Shown: positions 12,001-20,884 of the stretch, in pieces
Layout: the number at the start of each line of letters is the position of its first letter
Position numbering within the stretch: the stretch's first letter is position 1
Translations under genes and position numbers: made by a program
Notes under the pieces: model-generated
The model's input: the letters and a program-made list of their open reading frames with translations, nothing else
Told to the model about the DNA's origin: nothing
Databases searched by the model: none
Assembly (NCBI GenBank): GCA_009746045.1
Contig: RPFO01000127.1
Coordinates: 1,700,511 to 1,764,510 of the forward strand
Origin: Mesostigma viride
Taxonomy: Eukaryota > Streptophyta > Mesostigmatophyceae > Mesostigmatales > Mesostigmataceae
DNA length: 64,000 nucleotides
Direction: 5' to 3'

Positions 12001-15000
12001 TGAACTTGATATGCGTGGCCAGTGGCCATGGCAGCCGGGGTCGGTAAGAATTAACTTCGATAGCCATGAATAATGCGGAAAGTGAACGTTGTCCACCCGC
12101 TGCACAGGGAAAATGGCTGCACAGGAACGGCCTGACGTGATACTGTCGCAAAGCAGTTCTCATAAGCCGACAATTACACATTCGACTTATGATCGATAAT
12201 CGGCGCAGGCCTTCGACATTCAAGCGCGCATCGAAACGTCGTGAGGATTTCGGACATTTAGATGAAGTTGGATTGTTTTCGGCCCTCGTATTTGCCATGA
12301 TCTTGGCCATCCAATCTTTTTGCTTCGTGCACAGTTTGCGTTTGCAGTTAAGCGTAGGTACATGACAAGCTTGCGTTTGCGTTTGCGTTTGCGTTTGCCT
12401 TTGCCTTTGCCTTTGCGTATACATTTGCATGTGCGCTTGCGTTGCCGTTTGCTTATGCGTCCCAATGTATGTCTGGCTTTGGGCAATTCTATTTCCTTGT
12501 CGTTGGGATATGAGTGGGTGCTGGCGGTGGTGTTACTGTCGGCAGGTAGAGTGGCAGTGGCTTCAACTTCTGTTGCTTTTTCATTGCATTTGCATTTTCA
12601 TTGGGTCTCTGTAGTTAACAACTGCTTTAAATATCTTTGTTAATAGCCGGCTTCAGCTGTAATTTCGATTGCATGTTGCTTTTGAATTGCATTCGCACTG
12701 GGCACATGCAGTGGGCATTAGGCATTGGTAGTGCAATTACACATGCAGTCACACTTGCAATTGCAATGAAGTTGAAATTGAAGCTGCAGCTAAAATTTGC
12801 TACGTGCCTACTGGTACAGTCGCATGTGCAGTCAACTTTGTGCTTGTTTATTATTATTATTTCTTCTTCTTATAATTTCTTATTATTATTATAATTTCTT
12901 CTTGCTTTTCGTAATGTGTGGTGGTTAGAATGGTGATGGCAGGGGCAGGAGCAGGGGCAGGGGCAGGGGCAGGGGCAGGGGCAGGGGCAGGGGCAGGGGC
13001 AGGGGCAGGGGCAGGGGCAGGGGCAGGGGCAGGGGCAGGGGCAGGGGCAGGGGTAGGGGCAGGGGCAGGGGCAGGGGCAATCATGAGTTGCTTTCGGCCT
13101 GGCATGTGCACCAGAACTGGCATATGTGCTCGCAATGCAGCTTGCTACTCTTGTTCCTTTTGTTTGCCTTTTCTTTTGTTTGGGAACTGTTCGTGCAGGG
13201 GGGTGGGATGAGGCCGCGAGTCTCTGGGCAGGGGCATTGACGTGGGTAGGTGTGTGTCTGGGCTAAGTCTGCAATTGTCGCTGCTGTGCTGTACTTCTGG
13301 CTGTGGCTTACGGTGCATTTGTGGCTTGGAGTAGGGGTGAGGCTAGGGTGGGCGCAGGCGCGGGCGTGGGCGTGGGCGTGGGCGTGAGCGTGGGCATGGG
13401 CGCGGGCGTGGGCGTGGGCGTGGGCGTGGGCGTGGGCGTGGGCGTGGGCGTGGGCGTGGGTGGGCGTGGGCGTGGGCGTGGGCGTGGGCGTTGGCATGGG
13501 CGTGGGCGTGGGCGTGGGCGTGGGCGTGGGCGTGGCGTGGGCGTGGGCGTGGGAGTGGGCGTGGGCGTGGGCGTGGGCGTGGGCGTGGGCGTGGGCGTGG
13601 GCGTGGGCGTGGGTGTGGGTGTGGGCGTGGGCGTGGGCGTGGGTGTGGGCGTGGGCGTGGGCGTGGGCGTGGGCGTGGGCGTGGGTGTGGGCGTGGGCGT
13701 GGGTGTGGGTGTGGGCGTGGGCGTGGGCGTGGGCGTGGGCGTGGGCGTGGGCGTGGGCGTGGGCGTGGGCGTGGGCGTGGGCGTGGGCGTGGGCGTGGGC
13801 GTGGGCGTGGGCGTGGGCGTGGGCGTGGGCGTGGGCGTGGGCGTGGGCGTGGGCGTGGGCGTGGGCGTGGGCGTGGGCGTGGGCGGGCGTGGGCGTGGCG
13901 TGGGCGTGGGCGTGGGCGTGGGGGCGTGGGCGGGCGTGGGCGTGGGCGTGGGCGTGGCGTGGCGTGGGCGTGGGCGTGGGCGTGGGCGTGGGTGGGCGTG
14001 GGCGTGGGCGTGGGCGTGGGCGTGGGCGTGGGCGTGGGCGTGGGCGTGGGCGTGGGCGTGGGCGTGGGCGTGGGCGTGGGCGTGGGCGTGGGCGTGGGCG
14101 TGGGCGTGGGCGTGGGCGTGGGCGTGGGCGTGGGCGTTGGCGTGGGTAGGTGTGTGTCTCAGCTACGTCTGCTATTGTTGCAGCTGCGCTCTACTTCTGG
14201 CTGTGGCTTTGGGTATAATTGTGGCTTGGAGTAGGGGTGAGGCTAGGGTGGGCGTGGCGGGCGTGGGGGTGGGCGTGGGCGTGGGCGTGGGCGTGGGCGT
14301 GGGCGTGGGCGTGGGCGTGGGCGTGGGCGTGGGCGTGGGCGTGGGCGTGGGCGTGGGCGTGGGCGTGGGGCGGGCGTGGGCGTGGGCGGGGGGTGGGCGG
14401 GGGCGGGGGCGGGGCGGGGCGTGGGCGTGGGCGTGGGCGTGGGCGTGGGCGTGGGCGTGGGCGTGGGCGTGGGCGTGGGCGTGGGTGAGAATGGGCGGGT
14501 GCGGGGGCAGGGGCATGGGCATGGGCGGGGGCGGGGGCGGGGGCGGGGGCGGGGGCGGGGGCGGGGGCGGGGGCGGGGGCGGGGCGGGGGCGGGGGCGGG
14601 GGCGGGGCGGGGGCGGGGGCGGGGGCGGGGGCGGGGGCGGGGCGGGGGCGGGGGCATGGGCGTGTGCATGGGCGTTGGGGGGTCAGGGGGGCTGGGGTTG
14701 GGTTTGGGTGGGTGGGTCATTGGTGCAATGTTTGGAGTTGGGGCTTGTGTGTGTGTGGGGGGGGGGGGCATGGGGATTGCCATGCGCGTGCACGTGGGCG
14801 TCCGCGTGATCCTCTGTTCGTGTACATGTTCGTGCATGTGCCATGACGGCACAATGCATGTCAGATTTGTGACTTTATCGTGTGTTCCCTAGTTGCAAGT
14901 ACTACTGCTAAAATTCATTGCAGCATTCCAATCCTTGCATAATGCTTGATTGCTTGCATCAGTTCATTCTATACTTCGATCATGACCTGAAGTGCTTAAG

Positions 15001-15943
15001 TATTACCAGACTCTCGCGCAGTGTCAGAATGTCCAATTTTTAGCACACATGCATGTTTGCACACCAAAGCCCTCATTCCCATGTTGATAAGGCTAAGTAA
15101 AACATTTTTTTTTTGTGCGGTGATCCACGAAATGCAGCTGTGAATGGCTCTAGGAGGTCACCAATGGTGGCCAGACCTGTTATTGAGCATTGGGAGACGT
15201 TACAGGGGCATCAATCACAGTTACATTTAGTTCAGATGTAGTTCAATTTCGTACATTATAGTATAAATGTAGTAGAAAATAGTACAACCTAGTATATTGT
15301 AGCACATACTAGTTCAACTACCTCCAGATGAGATCCAGGGGCTATGGGGACACTTTTTATGCAAAACTGAACTTGAAACAAGCAAAAAACAAGAAACTTG
15401 GAAAAACTCAAAATGTACTTGTGCTGGAGTACATTCTTAACGGCTGGCAGGGTTTTGTATGCCAACAATGACTTATATTGTTTGTTCAATGCATGCACGG
15501 TTAAAATGAATGTACTTGCCGTGTGATGATGACACCACAAGCAGGAGCTGCGGGACAAGCGGCCTGAGCTGTGGGAAGATTGGGAAGACATCGCCTCCAA
15601 GTGCTGGGACAAGAAGAAGGTGCGCGAGGCCCTTCAGGCCACGACCGTGATGCGGTCTGGGCCAAGGCGCGAGTGGGACGACGTGGAGGAACGTTTCAAG
15701 GAGGTGGCGAGGACGCGTGCTTCCTTCCGGCAGGTGCCAGCGCGTGTCTTGTTCGACAACATAAACAACCCGTGGCCCTACTCTGACGCAAGCACAAACT
15801 CGCACAACCGCACAAGCATCGGCGCCTCGAGCGCACCAAGCGAGCGCACATCAGAACCTGCCGAGGAGACCCCATCCATCGGCGCCGCGAGCGGGGATGT
15901 CACGCACTCGGCACCGGGCCAGCCCCAGTCAGCACCTTTGTAG
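6072..15943 (+). CDS. Unknown protein; three exons around an 8.6-kb intron
   Basis: Exons 6072-6382, 6501-6923 and 15545-15943 give about 377 aa. Donors are GTGGGT and GTAAGC; acceptors are TTTGCAG and CAAGCAG; all junctions are phase 0. The N-terminus has two basic clusters (KLKKK, RRRKKSR) that look like nuclear localisation signals, then an acidic Ser/Glu run. A short coiled coil ([18 protein letters not shown]) follows, then a compact region in exon 2 and a charged helical region in exon 3 ([20 protein letters not shown]). I do not recognise a family. Frame is lost in a run of seven C at 6228-6234; one more C would restore it into the coiled coil, so an indel or base-call error is likely. 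Intron 2 contains element-derived ORFs on the other strand and several repeat arrays. Extra exons inside it cannot be excluded. Confidence 0.6.
7084..7880. repeat. 173-bp satellite-like tandem repeat
   Basis: A degenerate unit marked by AGAATAGAC recurs at 7291, 7464 and 7637, exactly 173 bp apart. Weaker copies occur near 7120 and 7808. Units are AT-rich and contain GTGACGTTTGCTAGCATAAA and GTGCATTTTTTGCC. The array lies in intron 2 of the 6072 gene. A second array at 51835-52440 has the same period. Confidence 0.85.
8318..8463. repeat. Polypyrimidine tract
   Basis: About 145 bp of almost pure C/T on the plus strand, made of CCTCTCC- and CCTCCC-like steps. On the minus strand it is open in the frame that would encode a Glu/Gly/Arg-rich tail (8528-8295). 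It may therefore be the 3' coding end of the neighbouring minus-strand gene rather than plain intron. Confidence 0.7.
8515..10269 (-). CDS. Unknown protein with Gly/Ala repeat region
   Basis: The frame is open from 10389; the best start is the ATG at 10269 ([10 protein letters not shown]), giving about 585 aa. After 30 residues comes a Gly-Ala low-complexity stretch of about 80 residues, then roughly 460 residues of normal composition with no family I can name. The C-terminal FHGWVTKVQ and [19 protein letters not shown] segments loosely recall Tudor-like folds; this is weak. A donor (GCGGAG/GTGACG) and an acceptor ending CTAG could splice out about 75 bp and continue in phase into an acidic tail ending near 8295, so the C-terminus is uncertain. 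It lies opposite the host gene inside its intron, near the 10.6-11.2 kb ORFs and an inverted repeat, so it is probably part of a mobile element. Confidence 0.5.
   Translation of the reverse strand: MSQRGRKGASTADGRWVKSMDAFPKKPAAGHTHGAGGGAGGGGGGGEGAGAGAGATQDAGAGAGPGGGGGGGAGAGAGAGAGATQGARAGAGGGGGAGAGAGAGAGATADLDDEPATEAERERHRSSKVFDLEVFWGPDMTVYVRWRLAASETLVNAPVNKWQPTGPNGEACDGVTPIGYTPQGDPVYGCLLIERGKAPKGSPGLVPLFEWDEGGARRCTCASLHSLFPDIVAAEKQQLLDGWIEQVPKSVEDVRANNENLFDIMEQKLKEKRELQANKAVPLPLRSAGDQSVARATRALRLPIKQVISHVACPAREIQAQINRACAPAARGSTSTATPALRTLISGRHTFKVNGSLIRRSDLLVVKRPAVTCGQGMPWAPHMLVKVLDLEGDRTERDSIVASPYYAPSWTGQFSRVTLGGGSAGMTVPISDVHLQHWTVGGTAEVHQPELISTGKLSAATVAALKEHPQIDFEHYKTATAARAAAKDDCNAYFAEHGARALIGMRLCAMFPGTARKRERFHGWVTKVQERGGHLLIKAMWADGQDYHALAEVTQFVCGCPHPVEAFGRARFFPQELGWHRERR
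9945..10175 (-). repeat. Coding GCGCCC-type hexamer repeat
   Basis: A GC-rich hexamer array with occasional variants lies inside the ORF at 8515-10269, where it encodes alternating Gly and Ala. It is close in sequence to the intronic GGGCGT arrays 3-4 kb away. Length polymorphism in multiples of six would keep the frame. Confidence 0.85.
10698..11204 (-). CDS. Element-associated ORF, N-terminal piece
   Basis: A 168-aa ORF. It has an early hydrophobic segment ([16 protein letters not shown]), then a Cys/His cluster ([10 protein letters not shown]) and a basic helical part ([18 protein letters not shown]). A CxCGxxC cluster followed by an R-rich helix occurs in accessory regions of some eukaryotic transposon proteins; I make no firm assignment. 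The first 25 codons lie inside the left arm of an inverted repeat and are duplicated at 11672 on the other strand. A possible later exon lies at 10690-10551 on the same strand, after an AAATTAG acceptor ([20 protein letters not shown]). I could not find a phase-matched donor for it. Confidence 0.4.
   Translation of the reverse strand: MHIELSGLVADMAVETEGVLWLCWDIIVAICFLAFAIMVMGHHGKRKFAAIVLSGSTHAGSLVTDETFDCKCGHECMKPIRISHLQALRSAWFSPGRKQEDRKAAIKQQLHQGGYDAITTMSSSTRHKFVHGAGFRFVLDGGVKDMNIGFVTPFHFRVSLSRRPSGTA
11131..11745. repeat. 296-bp inverted repeat with 23-bp spacer
   Basis: Left arm 11131-11426 and right arm 11450-11745 are reverse complements of equal length (296 bp each); the spacer is 11427-11449. 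The mirror centre holds throughout: the ATG at 11204 maps exactly to the ATG at 11672. The arms therefore place the same upstream region and first 25 codons of one ORF head to head. The reading frames diverge immediately outside the arms. This could be a foldback element, a divergent promoter duplication or a cruciform-prone palindrome. Confidence 0.95.
11320..11560. promoter_or_regulatory. Tripled CCAAT-CACGT elements in each inverted-repeat arm
   Basis: In the right arm CCAATCACGT followed by [T/G]CCTTAGTACATTT occurs at 11465, 11496 and 11546; the left arm carries the mirror images at 11411, 11380 and 11330. A CCAAT box joined to an E-box/G-box-like CACGT(G), repeated three times upstream of each ATG, looks like a promoter. 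Nested TTCACGAA and TTCATGAA motifs lie just downstream. Function is inferred from motif type and position. Confidence 0.45.
11746..12370. other. Intronic stretch, no gene recognised
   Basis: The plus-strand ORF that starts in the right arm (11672) closes at 11917 without recognisable features. Near 11778-11808 a short copy of the arm motif (AGTACATTTCACGAAGTAC) recurs. I see nothing else. Confidence 0.4.
12371..12425. repeat. (TTTGCG/TTTGCC)n hexamer array
   Basis: About nine units of TTTGCG, passing into TTTGCC, within the long intron. Confidence 0.9.
12941..13079 (+). repeat. (GGGGCA)n hexamer array
   Basis: About 23 nearly perfect GGGGCA units on the sense strand of the host intron. Runs of four G separated by CA fit G-quadruplex rules. 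Isolated variants (GGAGCA, GGGGTA) show age. Confidence 0.95.
13255..14490 (+). repeat. Duplicated (GGGCGT)n arrays
   Basis: Two blocks of GGGCGT units, about 13354-14140 and 14256-14484, with scattered GGGTGT variants and small frame slips. Each block is preceded by about 100 bp of unique, homologous sequence (13255-13353 and 14150-14255, sharing GTGGCTTGGAGTAGGGGTGA), so the leader-plus-array module was duplicated. Every four units meet the G3N3 quadruplex pattern. The ORFs through it are low-complexity artefacts. Confidence 0.95.
14525..14657 (+). repeat. (GGGGGC)n array
   Basis: About 22 units of GGGGGC or GGGGC on the sense strand, the third G-run family in the same intron. Confidence 0.95.
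14660..15544 (+). other. Remaining intron sequence
   Basis: The 3' part of the long intron of the 6072 gene. It contains a T-run near 15108 and ends in the acceptor before 15545. No other feature is supported. Confidence 0.4.
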
Positions 15944-16310
15944 AAGACCCCACCCATCGGTGCCTCGAGCGAGTTTGTCACGCAATCCAATGGATGATAA
16001 CAAAGCCAATAAATATTTAAGGATGTCATCAGCCGACTTGGTTATCTGATCATATATTGTGCTACCATGGTCCGGATTATCCCGATTTCTGGCCTGCGAT
16101 GGTTGTCTCCTTGATGTCTTGTGTTAGAGTTTCAATGTATTATAAATGCGACAAGGACATCGGCTGAAATGTGAGAATGAAGACATATTGGTTAACTAAA
16201 CTTTGTTTTATGCTGAAATATGAAATAATAAACTCTTTTAGGCTCATTTCATGAAACTGAACATTGCACAAATTAAAACCAAATAAATAGAAGACATCTT
16301 AAGTTACAAC
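15944..16310. other. 3' flank of the 6072 gene
   Basis: AT-richer sequence after the stop at 15943. AATAAA-like words occur near 16007 and 16227, compatible with a 3' UTR. No further gene is seen. Confidence 0.4.
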
Positions 16311-16600
16311 TCGTAAATTACCAACTCGTACATTACTACCTCGTACGTTAACACCTCGTATGTTACTACCTCGTAGATTACTACCTCGTAAATTACTACC
16401 TCGTAAATTACTACCTCGTAAATTACTACCTCGTAAATTACTACCTCGTAAATTACTACCTCGTAAATTACTACCTCGTAAATTACTACCTCGTAAATTA
16501 CTACCTCGTAAATTACTACCTCGTAAATTACTACCTCGTAAATTACTACCTCGTAAATTACTACCTCGTAAATTACTACCTCGTAAATTACGACGTCGGA
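16311..16600. repeat. 15-bp minisatellite
   Basis: About 19 copies of a 15-bp unit, ATTACTACCTCGTAA, nearly perfect in the middle and decaying at both ends. All frames stay open (minus strand VIYEV repeats), but this is only a consequence of the period being a multiple of three. A truncated LINE begins about 115 bp further on. Confidence 0.95.
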
Positions 16601-16716
16601 TCTTACCTCGGATCTAACTCGTAGCTTACGAGAAAGATCCGAACTCTTATACAAACGGTATACGTAGTCTGTGCCGTAAATTACCACCTCGTAATTTACG
16701 CCTCGGATCATTTTTA

Positions 16717-18300
16717 CTACCCTCGGACGAAAAGTATAGTGTCATCGATGCTCTGCGGGCCGCCCTCGAGGCACGCACTGAGGTACTGCCCTTGATTGCG
16801 CGCCTTCATGATTCGCAGACCAAGGGTCTGCTTCTGTGGTTTTGCGCTCACCCTCGCGTCGTTCACTGGCTCCGGGGCGCTCTTCCGGCTCAGGTCCGGC
16901 TGGCCGCCGAGGGCCACGACGAACGCATCCAGTCGGCCTTGGCGCAGCTGGTCCCGGGCCCCGACCTCCCGCCACATGCTATTCGCATTGCCTCCCTGCC
17001 TGCACGGATGGGTGGCTGCGGTCTGACTCGTGCCGCCCGGCTGGCCCCAGCAGCATTTTTGGGCTCCGTCGCTCAGTCGTGGGCGGAAAGCTGCCGGCTC
17101 CTGCCCCTTTTGGCAACGGCAGCGCCTGACCTCCTGGACCCCAGCAGCCCTTTGCCCTTCGTCACCGCCATCCAGGAGGCCTATGCTGAGATCCAGCAGG
17201 CCTGTTCTCCCGTCCGTGCCGCTCAGGCGGTACAGCGCCACCTCCCTCGCGGCACTCCCTCGGTCGCCTCCGTTCAATCTCCCGCCGCATTCCCTGCTCG
17301 CGTCATCGATAAACACCAGAAAACCTACGCGGGTATTCTGCACACGGCTGATTGGATTGCTCTTTTCGCGGACCTCAACGCCCAGGGACGTGCGTGGCTG
17401 TTCTCGCTTTCCTTGCGGAGTGTGGGCTCGGCGTACCTTCGTGCTCTTCCCATGGCCCCCCCATTCGCCTTGGCTCCCAGCCACTACTCGGTGGCGCTCC
17501 GGCACCAGCTATTTGCCCCGCAGCCTCTTGTTCCGGCCGGGCGGCCTTGTGGTAGCTGTGGGCAGCCGCTGGATCCCACGGGGACTCACTACCTTGCCTG
17601 CATGGGGGGCCAACAGAATCAGAATTGGTATTTGTATTTGCACACTGTCCTCCTGACGGTGGTGCTCGCCATGATTCGGTCGGTTTTCCCCCACGCGAAC
17701 ATCCGGTCCGAGGATGCGGATGGCGCTGCCTTCTATTCCCCCAACCACCGGCCTGACATCGTGGTGCTGGACTTTGAGGGGGGTGGCCGGCATCTGCTTA
17801 TTGACGTTTCGGTGGCGCGGCCCTTGGCTCTTAGCCACGTGGCTGGGGCCTCCCTCACGGCAGGTTACACGGCGGACCGGGCGGAGCGGGCCAAGCTCCT
17901 GGCCTACGGCGACGTCGGGCACCATCGTGTGGTGCCCTTTGTCCTGGAGGAGTTTGGTGCCATGGGGCCCCTGACCTCCGCCTTCTTCAAGGAGTGTTGC
18001 CGGCTCCGGGAGGACCGGCTGGACCTGGAGGGCCAGCGGGCCCCATGGTCGGCGCGGACCTGGACGTCATATTGGCGTCAGCGCTTGTCGGTGGCGCTGA
18101 CTCGGGCCATGGCTGACATCATGCTCCGCCGTACGCGGGCTGATTTTGCGGTGCAGCAGGGCTATTAGGTTCCTCCCGTTAGGCGTTTCCATTGGTCTTA
18201 TCGTAGTATAGAGCTTTGACATGGCTCTGTATATAGGTTTATAGCTGGGCGTTTGCTTTGGTTTGAGTGATTTCACTCTGCTGTAAGTAATTATATTTTT
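16717..18300 (+). mobile_element. 5'-truncated LINE: ORF2 C-terminus and 3' UTR
   Basis: The frame is open from about 16720 to the stop at 18168. The protein matches the end of a non-LTR retrotransposon polyprotein. First comes the post-RT region (LPARMGGCGLTRAARLAPAA), then a CGSCGQPLDPTGTHYLAC zinc-binding motif. An RPDIVVLDFEGGG-RHLLIDVSV segment follows, with the spacing of a restriction-like endonuclease (PD...D-V). The catalytic RT motifs are missing because of 5' truncation. The 3' UTR ends with a GAGTG/CACTC hairpin (18266-18279) and an AT-rich tail. The element meets an ORF1 copy in opposite orientation at about 18305. Confidence 0.85.
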
Positions 18301-18311
18301 AATATATATTC

Positions 18312-19661
18312 CTAGTCTGAGGTGGCAGGAGGGGGCTGCCAGGGCTTGTGGTCAACGTGGATGACCGCCCCCCTCCAGTATACCGGCTTCCCCCTTGCGC
18401 TCTGCCGGAGCTGAAGGTAGGTCGGCCATAGCTCGCGTCGCCGTTGTTGCTGGGCCAGGGTCAAGTCGTCGTCCAGCGTGAAGCGAGTCTCCGAGAGCTT
18501 CTTGCGGCATTTAAGGAACGCCAGCTTGTCCGCCATGTACTTAAAGGTGAGGAGCACGGGTGCCGGGCCAGCCTTCCCCCGCGCGCGGGGGAGGCGGACA
18601 GCCGACATGTCCAGCTCACCAGTGAGTAACATGGGGGCAAGAATGTCGCGCTTAAATGCCTCAAGAAGGCTCGTGGAGGTCTCACCTGCCGGCTGGTCGA
18701 AGTGCTTGACGATGACATTGTGGCTGCGCCGGGCGATGTCGGCTTCCTCGCGAAGGTCGAGGGCTTGTTGCTTGAGTTGTGCCGAGATGGTGGAGGTGGT
18801 GGAGGTGGTGTGCTGCTTAAGCAAGTCCGCCCAGGTGGAGGGAGCATCGCCGGCCGAGCCAGCAGACGCCGGCTGGGCGGCGATGTCCTTTACCGCCTGG
18901 GCGGTGAGGCCGGCGGTGTCATGCAAGCTCTCAAGGGCGTTGGCGGTGGCTTGAAGGCGGTGGTCGAGGTCGAGGAGCTGGGCTTTGATGTCGGCAGTGG
19001 AGGCGGAAATGGCAGTGGAGGTGGAGGCGGCGGCGGTGGAAATGTGAGGAAGTTCAGCAGTCAGCGTGCCGCCGATTGCTGCTATGTCGGCAGCAAGGGG
19101 GGTCACGTGCTGCTGAAAGGCTTCCGTGAGGATGGAGCGGAGGGTGGGGGCGGAAAGGGGTGAAGCCCAAATCTCGGCGTCAGAGCGCTGGAGAAGGGAG
19201 TTGAGGATGGCGTGCTGGAGACGGGGGCGGTAGCCGCCGACCAGATGGTAGACGTTGCCCACGCGGCTGCCGTTCGGGGCGAGGAGGCGGTTGGTGGAGA
19301 AGAGATGGAGGCACAGGTCGTTAAGCGAAGCGTAATCCCCGAAGAAGATGCAGCGCATAGCATCGGTCGGAGAAATGGTGGCCCAGTCGTAATCTGCGAC
19401 CTTGAAAGGCCGGGGACGAAAGCTTTGTTCTGGGTATGAAGACCCTTCTGTGGCGTCGGCTGGGCGGGTGCGCTTGGGGTCAGGCGATGCAGATGGCGAG
19501 GCGTTAAGCCCGGGGGGTTGCGGGACGACCACCAGTGCACGACTAGTGTCATCGCCGCCTGCCGGACCTGATGGCGAAGCTGCAGCCGGGGCTGCAGACG
19601 TATTGTCATTGCCGAGCGCGGCCGCCAGGCTGCGTTGCGTCGGGGCGCGTTTGTTCGCCAT
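18312..19661 (-). CDS. LINE ORF1-like protein, intact
   Basis: 449 aa from MANKRAPTQRSLAAALG. The N-terminal third is Ala/Ser/Pro-rich, followed by a region with LHLFSTNRLLAPNGSRV. A long helical part built on Ala, Thr, Gln and Leu (about residues 190-300) is likely to form a coiled coil. A basic C-terminal domain has LPRARGKAGPAPVLLTFK, then FTLDDDLTLAQQQRRRELW and PVYWRGAVIHVD. This layout (trimerising coil, then nucleic-acid-binding domain) is that of L1-type ORF1 proteins. It is the only copy here without frameshifts; four other loci carry decayed relatives. The 5' UTR up to about 19800 contains an ATGGCTACCTCGTGG block shared with the copies at 22349 and 33553. Confidence 0.8.
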   Translation of the reverse strand: MANKRAPTQRSLAAALGNDNTSAAPAAASPSGPAGGDDTSRALVVVPQPPGLNASPSASPDPKRTRPADATEGSSYPEQSFRPRPFKVADYDWATISPTDAMRCIFFGDYASLNDLCLHLFSTNRLLAPNGSRVGNVYHLVGGYRPRLQHAILNSLLQRSDAEIWASPLSAPTLRSILTEAFQQHVTPLAADIAAIGGTLTAELPHISTAAASTSTAISASTADIKAQLLDLDHRLQATANALESLHDTAGLTAQAVKDIAAQPASAGSAGDAPSTWADLLKQHTTSTTSTISAQLKQQALDLREEADIARRSHNVIVKHFDQPAGETSTSLLEAFKRDILAPMLLTGELDMSAVRLPRARGKAGPAPVLLTFKYMADKLAFLKCRKKLSETRFTLDDDLTLAQQQRRRELWPTYLQLRQSARGKPVYWRGAVIHVDHKPWQPPPATSD

Positions 19662-19899
19662 ATATTGCGTTTTAGATTCAGAAAATTATATCAGCATGTG
19701 CGTCTTAGAAAGACGAAGCGATAGTGATATTCACGGCTAAATTCGGTGCTCAAACGTGAAAGTTATGAGCTCCGACAGCCATGGCTACCTCGTGGCCGGA
19801 GCTAGCCAATATAAGTGTGTACAATTACAACGGATACCTTAGACCTAAGGTATTAAACATGCCATGACCTATACACAGCTATACACAGCAGTCGCTGGC

Positions 19900-20262
19900 C
19901 GACAGGTATAGTGGTCCCGCCAGCCCGGCCGTTTGAACACCGCATTCATCATGACAGTCTCCCTTGGCTATGTCTTAATTGCTTGGACTGCTATGCAGAG
20001 GTGGAAGACGATTGTCCAGGCCCACACACCAGCCCCTGTGGGCAAGCAACCCCCGGCCCCTCCCCCCCCCAAGAGGAAGGGGCGCTTTGCTGTGTAAAGT
20101 AGTTAGGATTTTCCATATTAGATTATGTAGCTAATTAGAGTTAGACTAGTTCGGTTTAGCGGCTTCGCCCACCTCCATCCGTCCAGCTGCAAGGAATATG
20201 TGCTATAAAAAATCTCCCAACGGAATCATGTTATAATTTAATTTAATTTAATTTTTAAAATG
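19900..20262 (+). mobile_element. LINE ORF2 C-terminal tip and 3' UTR
   Basis: A frame ending at 20096 encodes WTAMQRWKTIVQAHTPAPVG and a Pro/Lys-rich end (PKRKGRFAV), matching the ends at 20590 and 45545. The 3' UTR ends with a decayed copy of the CTCCCAACGGA hairpin and an (AATTT)n tail (20231-20256). Strongly 5'-truncated. Confidence 0.75.
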
Positions 20263-20389
20263 TCAGTTCCATTCAGCGGGATTCGCGGAGTTAAGGGTCC
20301 AGGGGTTTTCACTTGTTCAATTCCTAGCTCACCATTGGCATGTACGGTTGGGGGTAGTACCCTTGACTTGTGGTGGGATAAATGTCCAA

Positions 20390-20535
20390 GCTAAGTAGAG
20401 TAGCTAGGGTTTTCTAGATTAGCTTAGCTTAGAGTTAGATTAGCTAGGTTTCGCGGCTTCGCCCACCTCCACCCATCCAGCAAGGAATATGTGCTATATG
20501 GTCTCCCGACGGAGTCATGTTATAATTTATTTCCA
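20390..20535 (+). mobile_element. LINE 3' UTR fragment
   Basis: Repeats the preceding 3' UTR (GCGGCTTCGCCCACCTCCA and a hairpin with loop CGAC at 20501-20520), followed by a short AT tail. It meets the next fragment tail to tail. Confidence 0.7.
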
Positions 20536-20544
20536 AGGAGCCGC

Positions 20545-20790
20545 GTAATCGAACTAACCTAACTCTAAGCTATCTAGTCTAGAAAAATCCTAACTACCCT
20601 ACTCATCAAAACGCCGCCGCCTCTTGGGGGGAGGTGGCTTGCCCACAAACGCTGGCGTGTGAGCCTTGACAATCTTCTGCCACCGCGTCTTGTTCTGCAT
20701 GGCAGTCCAAAGAAGGGAGAGAGAGTGGATGCGGTGTTCAAACTGGGCTGGGATTATTATAGGCATGGCCTTGGCTAAATTCTGAAGGCA
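20545..20790 (-). mobile_element. LINE ORF2 C-terminal fragment
   Basis: The minus strand encodes QFEHRIHSLSLLWTAMQNK and the end KPPPPKRRRRFDE before a stop near 20605. It is homologous to the longer copy at 45542-45990. It is 5'-truncated and carries the same 3' UTR words (CTAACTCTAAGCTATCTAG). Confidence 0.75.
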
Positions 20791-20884
20791 TCATCCATGG
20801 GGGCTATTATGGGCGCACATGCGCGTAGGCCACCTGCTAGGCTAAGCCTGACTAATCTACACTACTGGTATATATTCCCTAGAC

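Noticed and set aside
13303-14892. Gly/Val- and Ala/Trp-repeat ORF of 529 residues
   Set aside because: Generated entirely by the GGGCGT and GGGGGC arrays, with all frames open, inside an intron.
16304-16711. Minus-strand ORF of VIYEV repeats
   Set aside because: A 15-bp tandem repeat read in frame; unrelated sequence at both ends and no start context.
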